A stretch of 32,340 nt of DNA from Bacillota bacterium (GTDB lineage Bacteria > Bacillota > Clostridia > Acetivibrionales > DSM-1351): the NCBI GenBank assembly GCA_023433945.1, contig JAEYTP010000116.1:1-32340 (forward strand). The letters run 5' to 3'. Made by a program: the position numbers and the translations under genes. The notes beneath the pieces are model-generated. The model was given only the letters and a program-made list of their open reading frames with translations, ran no database searches and was not told the DNA's origin. Shown here one piece after another: positions 23,262 through 32,270 of this stretch. Each line of letters opens with the position of its first letter. Position 1 is the first letter of the stretch.

Positions 23262-25250
23262 ATGAACAAAATTGATACAGCATGTGTGAATACCATTAGA
23301 GTGCTCGCTGCTGAAGCAGTACAAAAAGCAAATTCCGGACATCCTGGATTACCACTGGGTGCTGCTCCAATAGCATATTCTGTTTGGGCAAAGCATTTAA
23401 AGCATAATGCCAAGAACCCAGACTGGTCAAATAGAGACCGTTTCATATTATCAGCGGGACATGGTTCTGCAATGCTCTATTCACTACTTCACCTCTTTGG
23501 ATATGATGTTTCAATAGAGGATCTCAAGAACTTTAGACAATTTGGAAGTAAGACCCCTGGACACCCTGAGTACAAGCATACTGCAGGTGTTGAAATCACC
23601 ACTGGTCCTCTAGGACAGGGTATCGCAAACGGTGTTGGTATGGCCATGGCAGAAGAATTTTTAGCTACTAAGTTTAACAAGCCAGGCTACAACATTGTTG
23701 ACAACTATACTTATGTTCTTTGCGGAGATGGCTGCCTCATGGAAGGTGTAGCTTGTGAAGCTGTTTCTCTCGCAGGAACTCTTAAGCTTGGTAAACTTAT
23801 TCTTTTATATGATAGCAACAATATAACTATTGAAGGAGATACTTCTATAGCATTTGCTGAAGATGTTGCGAAGAGATTTGAAGCATATGGCTGGCAGGTT
23901 CTCACAGTAGAAGACGGAAATGACTTGGATGCTATAAATGCTGCTATAGATGCTGCGAAGAAGAATACCTCTGCACCATCAATAGTTATCGCAAAGACAC
24001 AAATCGGGTACGGTTCACCAAAAGCGTGCAGTGCTTCTGTTCATGGAGAACCATTAGGAGCTGAGTGTCTTGGAATCACAAAGGAATTCCTAGGAATACC
24101 TAAGGATTCAGACTTCTCAGTATCAGACGAAGTTGCATCTCATATGAGTGAAATAATGGCTGCAGGGCAAGCTGCAGAAGATACATGGAATAAGCTTTTT
24201 GCTTCTTACAAGGCTGAATACCCGGGACTAGCTGCTGAATGGGATATGTGGCACAACCTGGATATCAAAGAATCACTACTTGCAGATGAAGATTTCTGGA
24301 AGTTTGACAAAAAGGCAAATGCTACAAGAGCAGTATCAGGTGACTTGATAAACTATCTTGCAGCTAAGATTCCAAATATGGTTGGTGGTTCAGCTGACCT
24401 TGGCCCTTCAAACAAGACTGTTATGAAGGGTGCAGGAGATTTCTTGACAAATAATTATTCAGGTAGAAACCTCCACTTTGGAGTTAGAGAACACGCAATG
24501 GCAGCTATCGCAAACGGAATGCAAGTATACGGTGGTCTTAAGCTCTATTGTGCAACCTTCTTTGTATTCAGTGATTATATGAAGGGTGCTATGAGATTAT
24601 CAGCTCTTATGAAGGTTCCCGTAACTTACGTATTAACTCATGACAGTATCGGTGTTGGTGAAGATGGACCTACTCATCAGCCTATTGAACAGCTTGCATC
24701 TCTTAGAAGTATTCCTAACTTTACCGTTATGAGACCTGCTGATGCAAATGAAACAGCTGCTGCATGGTACACTGCTATTACCAGTGAAGATGCACCTGTT
24801 GCATTGGCACTCACACGTCAGAACCTTCCGGTACTAGATATTGATGGCAAGATAGCGCTTAAGGGAGCTTATACACTGCTAGATAGCAAGAATGCTACTC
24901 CAGAAATAATATTAATGGCTTCCGGTTCTGAAGTACACCAAACCTTAGAAGCTGGTAAGGAGCTTCAGGCTAAAGGTATTGATGCTAGAGTTGTAAGTAT
25001 GCCTTCATGGGAACTGTTTGAAAGACAGTCAAAGGAATACAAGGAAAGTGTTCTTCCTTCTTCAGTATCTGCAAGAGTTGCTGTTGAAGCAGCTTCTTCA
25101 TTTGGCTGGCACAAGTATGTTGGACTCAAGGGAGATGTTGTTTCTATAGATACATTCGGTGCATCCGGCCCTGCTGACAAGTTATTCCCATACTTTGGTT
25201 TCACGGCTGAAAACATAGTATCTAAGGCTATGGCAGTTCTGGGAAAGTAG
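23262..25250 (+). CDS. tkt: Transketolase
   Basis: A 662-residue cytosolic thiamine-diphosphate enzyme moving two-carbon units in the non-oxidative pentose phosphate pathway, the usual route for xylose carbon. It has SGHPGLPLGAAPIAY near the N-terminus, the ThDP motif GDGCLMEGVACEA...NNITIEGD, then GPSNKT and NLHFGVREHAMAAIANGM with the catalytic glutamate. Further on are HDSIGVGEDGPTHQPIEQL and the C-terminal VSMPSWELFE domain. Length is full. AGGAGGAACGAA precedes the ATG. It stands alone, with a strong terminator behind it. Confidence 0.97.
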   Translation: MNKIDTACVNTIRVLAAEAVQKANSGHPGLPLGAAPIAYSVWAKHLKHNAKNPDWSNRDRFILSAGHGSAMLYSLLHLFGYDVSIEDLKNFRQFGSKTPGHPEYKHTAGVEITTGPLGQGIANGVGMAMAEEFLATKFNKPGYNIVDNYTYVLCGDGCLMEGVACEAVSLAGTLKLGKLILLYDSNNITIEGDTSIAFAEDVAKRFEAYGWQVLTVEDGNDLDAINAAIDAAKKNTSAPSIVIAKTQIGYGSPKACSASVHGEPLGAECLGITKEFLGIPKDSDFSVSDEVASHMSEIMAAGQAAEDTWNKLFASYKAEYPGLAAEWDMWHNLDIKESLLADEDFWKFDKKANATRAVSGDLINYLAAKIPNMVGGSADLGPSNKTVMKGAGDFLTNNYSGRNLHFGVREHAMAAIANGMQVYGGLKLYCATFFVFSDYMKGAMRLSALMKVPVTYVLTHDSIGVGEDGPTHQPIEQLASLRSIPNFTVMRPADANETAAAWYTAITSEDAPVALALTRQNLPVLDIDGKIALKGAYTLLDSKNATPEIILMASGSEVHQTLEAGKELQAKGIDARVVSMPSWELFERQSKEYKESVLPSSVSARVAVEAASSFGWHKYVGLKGDVVSIDTFGASGPADKLFPYFGFTAENIVSKAMAVLGK

Positions 25251-25288
25251 TTTAAATCATTATCTCTCAGTTTTATAAATCCTCTTAG

Positions 25289-25325
25289 AAGCTCCGATAA
25301 CACATTGTGTTGTCGGAGCTTTTTT
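25289..25325 (+). terminator. Intrinsic terminator of tkt
   Basis: AAGCTCCGATAACACA, loop TTG, TGTTGTCGGAGCTT, then a T run. A strong stem 38 bp after the stop codon. Confidence 0.93.
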
Positions 25326-25335
25326 GGCATTGTTA

Positions 25336-25380
25336 TATGAAAATAATAAGACATTGCTTATGAAATAATAAGATATTGCT
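25336..25380. repeat. Two-unit 22-23 bp tandem repeat
   Basis: TATGAAAATAATAAGACATT(GCT) is followed directly by TATGAAATAATAAGATATT(GCT). It lies just beyond the tkt terminator. The remaining DNA to 25589 is AT-rich and shows nothing else I can name. Confidence 0.7.
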
Positions 25381-25589
25381 GAATATAGACTGTATACATA
25401 TTTGCAAGTATGAATAATTAAAAATTCAAAAATAATTTATTAAGCTGTAAAATAATAGACAAATATGTCTTATTCTATACCCCAAAATATTTTTTGCAAT
25501 TATATAAAAAAACACTTGCAATTATAATAAATATGTATTAAAATAAAAACATAACTTGTTAAATAATTGTCAATGAGGAGGGTTTTAAT

Positions 25590-25760
25590 ATGTTACATTG
25601 TTTAGATTGCAACTATATTCACCCCACCACTAGTGGTTCCTACTTTGAAGAGAATAATTCATACATATGCAAGTATGCATCCATTAGTCTAAACACAAAT
25701 GATTTATTTGAGATGGTTGAGTACCCTTGTCTAAAGCATTCTTCCCATGTTGAAGAATAG
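25590..25760 (+). CDS. 56-residue cysteine-containing protein, unknown
   Basis: A short reading frame with a near-perfect ribosome binding site (GAGGAGGGTTTTAAT before ATG). The protein begins MLHCLDCNYIHPTTSGSY and contains CxxC (residues 4 and 7), ICKYA (Cys 27) and YPCLKHSSH (Cys 47 with two histidines). The four cysteines could bind a metal. No transmembrane segment or signal peptide. It lies alone between tkt and the GH31 gene, and hairpins follow it (AGGACT...AGTCCT at 25826-25845). Function unknown; that it is a real gene rests on the start signals and cysteine spacing. Confidence 0.65.
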   Translation: MLHCLDCNYIHPTTSGSYFEENNSYICKYASISLNTNDLFEMVEYPCLKHSSHVEE

Positions 25761-25871
25761 CATAGAAGGTTTCCTTCTTCGAGACAGTAATGTAGGCATG
25801 TTATATACCATCTAAGCTATTTTCTAGGACTTTGATTTCAGTCCTTTATAGTACATCTTTATACATCCTCT

Positions 25872-25914
25872 AGAAAAACTCTGTCCACACTATATGTATG
25901 GTCAGAGCTTTTCT
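25872..25914. terminator. Bidirectional terminator
   Basis: AGAAAA.CTCTG.CCA pairs with TGG.CAGAG.TTTTCT with two mismatches, and both ends are A/T-rich. It closes the 56-residue protein transcript (plus) and the GH31 gene (minus), whose stop codon is 2 bp away. Confidence 0.8.
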
Positions 25915-25915
25915 A

Positions 25916-28231
25916 TTATACAACTATTTGTATTTTATCACTAGAAGGGATAATCTTTACCCCAAGCTCGCAAGCCTCCCATTTCCCACCGTTTATGGTT
26001 TGTATACTCTCTAAACCTCTCAATATCATACTCCAAGGTTTAGATACATTATTAGCCTTTAAACAAATAATTCCAACCTTCTTTTGAGTTTCAATACATA
26101 AAGCAACCTTACCTTGCTTATCATATACTACTGTTTTAATAATGCTCTCATCATCTAACTCGAAAGCATGCAATGTAACATTGTTATTAAAATCATATTG
26201 TGCTGTAGTATTTATCTCACCAACTGTTATTATCGAATTTGGCCTTACTAGGAGAGGAATGCTCATATAATTGTGATATTCCTTTACCCATCTTCCGCCT
26301 TTTATCTTATTACCTGTAAGGTAGTTGGTCCAGGTTCCTTTAGGCACATAATATGTTACATGTCCATCAGTACTAAAAATTGGTGCAACCAGCAAAGAGT
26401 CACCTAGCATATACTGTCTGTCCAAGCAATCGCATGCCGGATCATCGGTGAATTCAAGTACCATCGAACGTACCATTGGAATGCCACTATCTGCAGTATG
26501 GCAAGCAGTTGAAAATAGATATGGCATCAGGCTACATTTTAACTTTGTAAAATAGCGAAGAACCTCAACTGCCTCATCATCGAAAAACCAAGGAACCCTG
26601 TACGAGCTGCTTCCATGTAATCTGCTGTGAGTAGATAATAATCCAAAAGCTGACCATCTCTTATACAGGTCGGGTGTCGCTGTTGCCTCAAAGCCACTGA
26701 TGTCATGACTCCAAAAACCAAAGCCGGACATACATAGTGATAACCCACCTCTGAGGCTTTCGGCCATAGACTCGTAGCTTGCAGAACAATCACCTCCCCA
26801 ATGCACAGGAAACATTTGCCCACCTACAGTTGCTGAACGAGCAAACAGCACAGCTTCCCTTTCTCCTTTTTCCCTCTTTAACAATTCAAATACAGTCTTG
26901 TTATAGAGATAGGTATAGTAATTGTGCATTTTTATGGGGTCAGAACCGTCATAATATATTACATCCGTTGGAATTCTTTCACCAAAATCTGTTTTGAAGC
27001 AATCTACTCCAATATCAAGAAGTGCCTTCAACTTTTCGGCAAACCAATTACATGCACCCGGATTAGTAAAGTCCACTATTGCCTGCCCCGGCTGCCATAA
27101 ATCCCACTGCCACACATCCCCATTTAGATTCTTAATAAAATAGCCTTTTTCCATGCCTTCTGCAAATAAGTAAGACTTCTGTGCTATATATGGATTTATC
27201 CATACACATATTTTAAGCCCCTTTTCCTTCAGTCTTTTTATCATTGCTGCGGGATCAGGAAAAACCTCACTATCCCAGACAAAATCGCACCATTGGAATT
27301 CCTTCATCCAGAAGCAGTCAAAGTGAAATACATCCAGCGGTATGTCTCTATTTTTCATCCCGTCAATAAAGCTGCTAACGGTTTTTTCATCATAGCTCGT
27401 TGTAAATGATGTGGTAAGCCATAACCCAAAAGACCATGCTGGAGGAAGTGCCGGTTTACCTGTTAGGGCAGTATAATTGCTAAGTACCTTTTTTAATGTA
27501 TCTCCACCTATAATAAAATATTCCAGTCTTTCTCCCGGAACACTGAACTGAACCTTTGATACTCTCTCTGTGGCAACCTCAAAGGATACTCCCTCAGGAT
27601 GATTTACAAAAACCCCATACCCCTTATTTGTAATATAAAAGGGAATATTCTTGTATGTCAGCTCGCTCGAGGTTCCTCCATCTTCATTCCATATATCTAC
27701 TACCTGTCCGTTCTTTACAAATGTTGTAAATCGCTCTCCCAATCCATATACACATTCGCCTACACCCAAGTGAAGCTGCTGCCTCATATAGCTGTTATTG
27801 TCTTTGTCTTTTATGTATGCAAGACCTCTAGGAAAGCTAGAGGTAATACTTCTCCCGCTGTAAGTGTATCCTGATAGGCATCCATTTAACTTATGTATAT
27901 TTAAACTCAGATTCCCGCTTTTTATTAATAGTTCTTCTTCATTATTTACAATCTCTAACGGTATATTATCAGTATGGAAAAGTGGAAAATTAGGAGATTT
28001 TTTTTGTACTCCCTCAAAGTGAATTACCTCTACTTTAATTATATCTGGCATAGGGGAGGAATATCTCATAGTCAGCAAGGGGCCTTTTAGCGTATCACCT
28101 CTGTGGTTAATAGGGTGAGTGGGGGCATAAACACTGACACAATTATTCCCAATTCTTACGTCCCTTATCTCAGCTGGGCTATAAAGGTTCATTCCGTCTC
28201 TACTTAACCATTCACCTGCAGTAAACTTCAT
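25916..28231 (-). CDS. yicI: Alpha-xylosidase (GH31, YicI type)
   Basis: A 771-residue cytosolic enzyme that removes alpha-1,6-linked xylose from imported xyloglucan oligosaccharides. It follows E. coli YicI throughout: MKFTAGEWLSRDGMNLYSP start, DCFWMKEFQWCDFVWD, WINPYIAQKS and KTDFGERIP with nucleophile Asp 415. HWGGDCSASYESMAESLRGG then has acid/base Asp 481 (YicI uses 416 and 482), followed by SGFGFWSHDISGFE. The aromatic -1 site supports xylosidase over glucosidase. I chose ATG 28231 because GAGGAGG lies 9 nt upstream; an ATG 18 nt earlier would contain that site. It diverges from an AraC regulator, its likely controller. Confidence 0.92.
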   Translation of the reverse strand: MKFTAGEWLSRDGMNLYSPAEIRDVRIGNNCVSVYAPTHPINHRGDTLKGPLLTMRYSSPMPDIIKVEVIHFEGVQKKSPNFPLFHTDNIPLEIVNNEEELLIKSGNLSLNIHKLNGCLSGYTYSGRSITSSFPRGLAYIKDKDNNSYMRQQLHLGVGECVYGLGERFTTFVKNGQVVDIWNEDGGTSSELTYKNIPFYITNKGYGVFVNHPEGVSFEVATERVSKVQFSVPGERLEYFIIGGDTLKKVLSNYTALTGKPALPPAWSFGLWLTTSFTTSYDEKTVSSFIDGMKNRDIPLDVFHFDCFWMKEFQWCDFVWDSEVFPDPAAMIKRLKEKGLKICVWINPYIAQKSYLFAEGMEKGYFIKNLNGDVWQWDLWQPGQAIVDFTNPGACNWFAEKLKALLDIGVDCFKTDFGERIPTDVIYYDGSDPIKMHNYYTYLYNKTVFELLKREKGEREAVLFARSATVGGQMFPVHWGGDCSASYESMAESLRGGLSLCMSGFGFWSHDISGFEATATPDLYKRWSAFGLLSTHSRLHGSSSYRVPWFFDDEAVEVLRYFTKLKCSLMPYLFSTACHTADSGIPMVRSMVLEFTDDPACDCLDRQYMLGDSLLVAPIFSTDGHVTYYVPKGTWTNYLTGNKIKGGRWVKEYHNYMSIPLLVRPNSIITVGEINTTAQYDFNNNVTLHAFELDDESIIKTVVYDKQGKVALCIETQKKVGIICLKANNVSKPWSMILRGLESIQTINGGKWEACELGVKIIPSSDKIQIVV

Positions 28232-28410
28232 TAATAATTCCCTCCTCAATATTTTTCATATGAGCCATTTGCTCATTGAAAACCCAATTAGTATTAAATA
28301 TAATTATATTTAGATGTATGTGGAAAATCTTGCATGATTTATATACATAATAACACTATTTTTAGGTTTGTATTGTTAGATAGTTAAATAGATAAATAAG
28401 TGAGTTGAGC

Positions 28411-29280
28411 ATGGACAAAATATTCCTAAAGGAAAAAACTGAACATGGCAATATGTTGCTACCTCTAAATGTTTACAGCTTTGACTGTGACAAGAATAAT
28501 AATATATTTACCTGTCACTGGCATGATGAGTTGGAATTCATTATTGTTACCAAAGGTAGTGCCACTATTCAAGTTGATACCACCTACTTTGAGGTTCATG
28601 AGGGCCAAGTGGTCTTTGTAGGCAGCGGTTATATACATGCCGGACATATCCTTGATGGTCAGGATTATAGCTTCAGTGCTATTGTATTTAATCACCATTT
28701 TATTAGAAGCTGTATAAATGATTCGGTTCAGCTAAAATATATTGATAGATTATTTGCCACTTTCTCAGCTTTACATATCAAAGGAGAGGAACCTTGGGAA
28801 AACAAGGTAATTTCAAAGCTTTATGAAATATTATTACTTTTTTACAACAAAGAGTTTGCATACGAAATAGGAATCAAGGCAAACCTTTACTGTAGTATAT
28901 TTGAAATATTGAAATATAATCAAAGTAGCTTTTCAGCTCAAAAGTTTTTGAGCACAGAAAAAACCCAAAATCTCAAGAGAGTATTGGATTATATAAGATT
29001 AAACTATCAAAAAAAGATTACTAACCAACAACTATCTTCTGTTGTAGGCCTTAATGAAAGCTACTTTTGTCATTTTTTCAAACAAATGATGCACACCACG
29101 CCGGTAGAATATATTAATCATTTCAGGATAAACATGGCCTCAGAATTACTTAAAAATACTGATGCAAAAGTACTGGATATAGCATTGGAATGTGGCTTTG
29201 AGAACTTTAGCTATTTTATTAATATATTCAAAAAGTATATGTACTGCACTCCATCGGAGTACCGTAAAAAGAAACTATAA
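28411..29280 (+). CDS. AraC-family transcription regulator with cupin sensor domain
   Basis: A 289-residue DNA-binding regulator. Residues about 25-150 form the sugar-sensing cupin (CHWHDELEFIIVTKGSATIQV, then HEGQVVFVGSGYIHAG). Residues about 190-288 form the double helix-turn-helix: ITNQQLSSVVGLNESYFCHFFKQ, then VLDIALECGFENFSYFINIFKK, ending in TPSEYRKKK. It is divergent from the alpha-xylosidase gene with 179 bp between starts, so it probably activates that gene in response to a xyloglucan-derived sugar (inference). The ATG was chosen over a TTG two codons earlier. The ribosome binding site is weak (AAGTGAG). Confidence 0.9.
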   Translation: MDKIFLKEKTEHGNMLLPLNVYSFDCDKNNNIFTCHWHDELEFIIVTKGSATIQVDTTYFEVHEGQVVFVGSGYIHAGHILDGQDYSFSAIVFNHHFIRSCINDSVQLKYIDRLFATFSALHIKGEEPWENKVISKLYEILLLFYNKEFAYEIGIKANLYCSIFEILKYNQSSFSAQKFLSTEKTQNLKRVLDYIRLNYQKKITNQQLSSVVGLNESYFCHFFKQMMHTTPVEYINHFRINMASELLKNTDAKVLDIALECGFENFSYFINIFKKYMYCTPSEYRKKKL

Positions 29281-29412
29281 TATTATTGCAATTTATACCC
29301 TGATTTTAACCTGCTTTTTACAGCGAAATATAATAAATCGCTGTCAAATAAGAATTCTGCCGCATATCCTAAGATTAGCAAGCATATTAATGCAACTTAT
29401 AGAGGCCGCAAT

Positions 29413-30021
29413 ATGGAAAGTCATTCACGTCCAAGTACAGGAAAGAACCAGCATAATCCATCCAATAACGTTATTTTAACAATAGACTCCCTGAAAGAAA
29501 CAGTTCTAGCCGATGAATGTAGCATTCCCAAAACCAAATGGAATAATGGTACAACAGAGATCTGTTCCAAGAACTGTTTTTTATATTTACCCCCTAAACA
29601 GATTATGGAAGTACTTAAGAATAACACCTATTGCAGTATCGGCACAGCTTCAGCTGCTGGTGATCCCCATACCGCAACTACAATGTTTAGCTATAGTTTA
29701 AGGGAAGATACTCTCTTTTTTTACTTGATGATAAACGTAGACTCTCAAACTGCTAGTAATATTGGGTGTAATCCCCATGTAAATATATATATAATGGAGT
29801 CTTATCATCAAAAGCATTGCAAAAACTCATATAAAACCATATCTGCTAAAGGTAAAGCCGCCATTATTCTTGATTCTGCTGGTCAGGATTTAATAAATAC
29901 CGCTGTAGTTTCAAGAAACAAAGCTTGTAAAATGTATATGAATGGGTGCATGTACAGTGAAAATGTAATGTTTGTAAATGTCGAAATATCCAGTGTTATA
30001 GGAAAAATAATAATTTTTTAG
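29413..30021 (+). CDS. Pyridoxamine 5'-phosphate oxidase-like FMN-binding protein
   Basis: A 202-residue soluble protein. The first 60 residues are poorly conserved. Residues about 65-200 (PPKQIMEVLKNNTYCSIGTASAAGDPHTATTMFSY..) look like the split-barrel PPOX fold, which usually binds FMN or a related cofactor: start of strand one, LFFYLMINVDSQTASNIGCNPHVNIYIM, and KTISAKGKAAII. The exact reaction cannot be read, and a true PdxH is unlikely. The start follows AGAGGCCGCAAT. It is in the same direction as AraC, 132 bp away, and 91 bp before the M14 gene. Confidence 0.65.
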   Translation: MESHSRPSTGKNQHNPSNNVILTIDSLKETVLADECSIPKTKWNNGTTEICSKNCFLYLPPKQIMEVLKNNTYCSIGTASAAGDPHTATTMFSYSLREDTLFFYLMINVDSQTASNIGCNPHVNIYIMESYHQKHCKNSYKTISAKGKAAIILDSAGQDLINTAVVSRNKACKMYMNGCMYSENVMFVNVEISSVIGKIIIF

Positions 30022-30112
30022 CTTGAACTTTGATGCCTTTGCTAATATTATAAAAGTAAGAAATCTCATGAATATTTTACGCCCAATACACGTATACATA
30101 GGAGGATTACCG

Positions 30113-31447
30113 TTGAAAATATTCAAGCAGATGGTGTGCTTTGTTATTATGATTATGTTTATATTACCAGTAAACCCAAATTTGACGAATGCCACAACTA
30201 ATGATACCTTAAATAAAGCTAACATCGCAAACATTGATAGCTTAAATGTATCCAATACCGCAAATACTGATAGCTTAAATGTATCCAATACCGCCAATAT
30301 TACATATTCGAAGTCATTTAGTCAAATATATAAAAGCAAGAATGTTTATCAGGACACACTAAATAGGTTAAATGAGTTCCGAAAGAAATATCCTTCCGTT
30401 ACATACCTATTTAATTCAGGTTATTCAGTACAAAACCGTCAGCTTCCGGTCCTCAAGGTAGGTAACGGGCCATTGAAAATATTTATTAATGCAACTCATC
30501 ATCCTAGAGAATATACTGGCACAATAATATCTCTAAATCAGATACAGCTTTTGCTTGAATCTTACTCTAGTAAAAACAGCAACCTTGACGGAGTAAATGT
30601 AAAGGATCTCCTTAATAATAAGGTATCCTTCTATTTCATGCCATTAGTTAACCCAGATGGGGTACAGGTATGTGTAAATAGTACTCCCGGTTATTACTGG
30701 AATGCAAATAAGGTAAATCTTAACCACGATTATGATATAAACTGGCAGTATAGCAAGAAGTATGCTACTGGCTCAAAACCATTTTCACAGCCTGAGACAC
30801 TGGCTGTGAAGGCATTATGCGAAAATATTGGTTTTGATGTAGCTGTAGCCTATCATGCAGCAGGTGATATTATTTACTGGTATTATGGGCAAAAAGGTGA
30901 TCAACTCGTGAGGGATAAGCAATTTGCAAAGGAGCTTTCAAAGGTCACTGGTTACTCTTTGGTAAACCCAACTTCAACAGTATCTGGTTCAGGCTTCAAG
31001 GATTGGGCTGTGTCTGTGCTAAAGATTCCTGCTTTTACTATTGAGGTGGGGGGTAAACGCTCCATAAGTAAGCCGGTCCAATGGTCTATGTATTCATCAA
31101 TATGGTCAAAAAACAAATACGTTCCAATAAGGCTTGCAAAACAACTTATTCCGCAGGGAAGTCTCGATAAAACCAACAAAATATCGCTTATATACAGAGA
31201 TGAGTTAACCACTCCTATATCAGAAATAATTTGTATAGATGGCGAGTGCTATATAGAAGAAGCAGATGCCAAGAGGATTTTCAATATTACAGATGCTAAC
31301 TTGGAAGATATGATGGATTATAATGATAAAAAATATCTGAGTCTAAAGTATATATCCCAAAAGTTACTTCCTCAGTTGGATACCGGCATCAGCAAGCAGT
31401 ACTCCTATTGGTATGATAAAAAAGTAGATACAGTATATATTAGATAA
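30113..31447 (+). CDS. Secreted M14 zinc carboxypeptidase-like protein
   Basis: A 444-residue exported metallopeptidase. The start chosen is TTG 30113, 7 nt after AGGAGG; it gives a signal peptide (KIFKQMVCFVIMIMFILPV) that the longer reading frame from 30023 would bury. Zinc ligands are His 130 and Glu 133 (HHPRE) and His 248 (AYHAAG). The catalytic Glu 311 lies in FTIEVGG. The usual NRN substrate-clamp motif reads NHD (LNHDYDINW). Three 11-residue repeats (IDSLNVSNTAN type) separate signal and catalytic domain. The C-terminal 70 residues resemble a degenerate stalk domain. Peptidoglycan peptides are a plausible substrate (inference). Confidence 0.85.
   Translation: MKIFKQMVCFVIMIMFILPVNPNLTNATTNDTLNKANIANIDSLNVSNTANTDSLNVSNTANITYSKSFSQIYKSKNVYQDTLNRLNEFRKKYPSVTYLFNSGYSVQNRQLPVLKVGNGPLKIFINATHHPREYTGTIISLNQIQLLLESYSSKNSNLDGVNVKDLLNNKVSFYFMPLVNPDGVQVCVNSTPGYYWNANKVNLNHDYDINWQYSKKYATGSKPFSQPETLAVKALCENIGFDVAVAYHAAGDIIYWYYGQKGDQLVRDKQFAKELSKVTGYSLVNPTSTVSGSGFKDWAVSVLKIPAFTIEVGGKRSISKPVQWSMYSSIWSKNKYVPIRLAKQLIPQGSLDKTNKISLIYRDELTTPISEIICIDGECYIEEADAKRIFNITDANLEDMMDYNDKKYLSLKYISQKLLPQLDTGISKQYSYWYDKKVDTVYIR
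30200..30298 (+). repeat. Three in-frame 33-bp repeats in the M14 gene
   Basis: Units at 30200, 30233 and 30266. The last two differ at a few bases (ATTGATAGCTTAAATGTATC / ACTGATAGCTTAAATGTATC); the first is diverged. They encode N-D-T-L-N-K-A-N-I-A-N, I-D-S-L-N-V-S-N-T-A-N and T-D-S-L-N-V-S-N-T-A-N, a flexible linker. Confidence 0.85.
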
Positions 31448-31568
31448 GGCTTTCGTATACTACATATGTACTTTGTACTACTTGATAGTGCTTTTAATAA
31501 CGCCTTGTTATAAGCTAGCAAATATTTGGTAATACTCTCCATATAGAAATCGTTGTGGAGGTGAAATT

Positions 31569-31673
31569 ATGGGTGATAAAGGTAGTTCAAAGAAGGCTCC
31601 GAAGATGACGAAGAAGGAAGCCCGAGCTGCAAAAAACGCGGCAAGGAATACAAAGGCTAATACAGATCTTTAA
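31569..31673 (+). CDS. 34-residue basic protein of the MGDKGS type
   Basis: A very short reading frame with a strong ribosome binding site (GGAGGTGAAATT then ATG). It starts MGDKGSSKKAPKMTKKEARA and is rich in Lys and Ala. Small basic proteins beginning MGDKGS are common in Firmicutes and have no known function; this assignment is from memory. A terminator follows at 31731, and the convergent rRNA operon ends beyond it. Confidence 0.65.
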   Translation: MGDKGSSKKAPKMTKKEARAAKNAARNTKANTDL

Positions 31674-31730
31674 CTTATATCCGGCTGTTAGAAGTTAATT
31701 TCGTTACTATTTAATTTAAAATGCTAAAAG

Positions 31731-31773
31731 TCCAGCAGTAAGTTCACTTTGGAATACTTACTACTGGATTTTT
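31731..31773 (+). terminator. Terminator after the 34-residue gene
   Basis: TCCAGCAGTAAGT pairs with ACTTACTACTGGA (one mismatch) across a 12-nt loop, followed by TTTTTATT. Confidence 0.85.
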
Positions 31774-31776
31774 ATT

Positions 31777-31819
31777 ATAAAATACAAACAAGACCCCATG
31801 CTATTAACATGAGGTCTTG
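31777..31819 (-). terminator. rRNA operon terminator
   Basis: On the minus strand CAAGACCTCATG, loop TTAATAG, CATGGGGTCTTG, then TTTGTATTTTAT. It begins 8 nt after the 5S rRNA 3' end. Confidence 0.9.
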
Positions 31820-31826
31820 ATATAAA

Positions 31827-31942
31827 TCTGGCAGATTCCTACTTTCCCAGGTCGTCTCCAACCAAGTATCATCGGCACTAGGATGCTTAACTGCTGTGTT
31901 CGGTATGGGAACAGGTGTGACCATCCCGTCATCTCCACCAGA
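31827..31942 (-). rRNA. 5S ribosomal RNA
   Basis: A 116-nt 5S rRNA. The minus strand has the conserved GGTCACACCTGTTCCCATAC, CGAACACAGCAGTTAAGC and GACCTGGGAAAGTAGG. The ends form a perfect 9-bp helix, TCTGGTGGA with TCTGCCAGA, which I used to set the boundaries. Confidence 0.95.
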
Positions 31943-32270
31943 AAATTCTAAAATCGTGATAAGCTTCGTATTGCGGTGTCAGATTCGCACCTATGTTGCT
32001 CATTTATTGCATAAACTCCGCTACTCGGTGCTTCTTCTTCCTAGCACTACTCGCTTCTGACGATTTTACTAACGTATTTACTTTTCAGATACTTTACTCG
32101 GCTTTAACCTTTTAAGATGTTGCCATCTTTCGGTTTCTACCTTATGTTGTACCTTCAGAACTGAATAATGTATCGATTAGAAGATGTAAAGTTTATCTCA
32201 TTTCTTAAGACTCGTCTTTGGCTCGCTTTCGCTTGCCTCCAACTCACTTTAATAATACCTGTTTAATTTG
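31943..32270 (-). other. 23S-5S spacer
   Basis: A spacer of about 328 bp without a tRNA. On the minus strand it contains purine-rich stretches such as GGAGGCAAGCGAAAGCGAGC and GCGAGTAGTGCTAGGAAGAA, likely processing or antitermination sequence. No reading frame or other gene is seen. Confidence 0.7.

Noticed and set aside
31943..32270. tRNA gene in the rRNA spacer
   Set aside because: No cloverleaf, CCA end or T-arm consensus was found on the operon strand.
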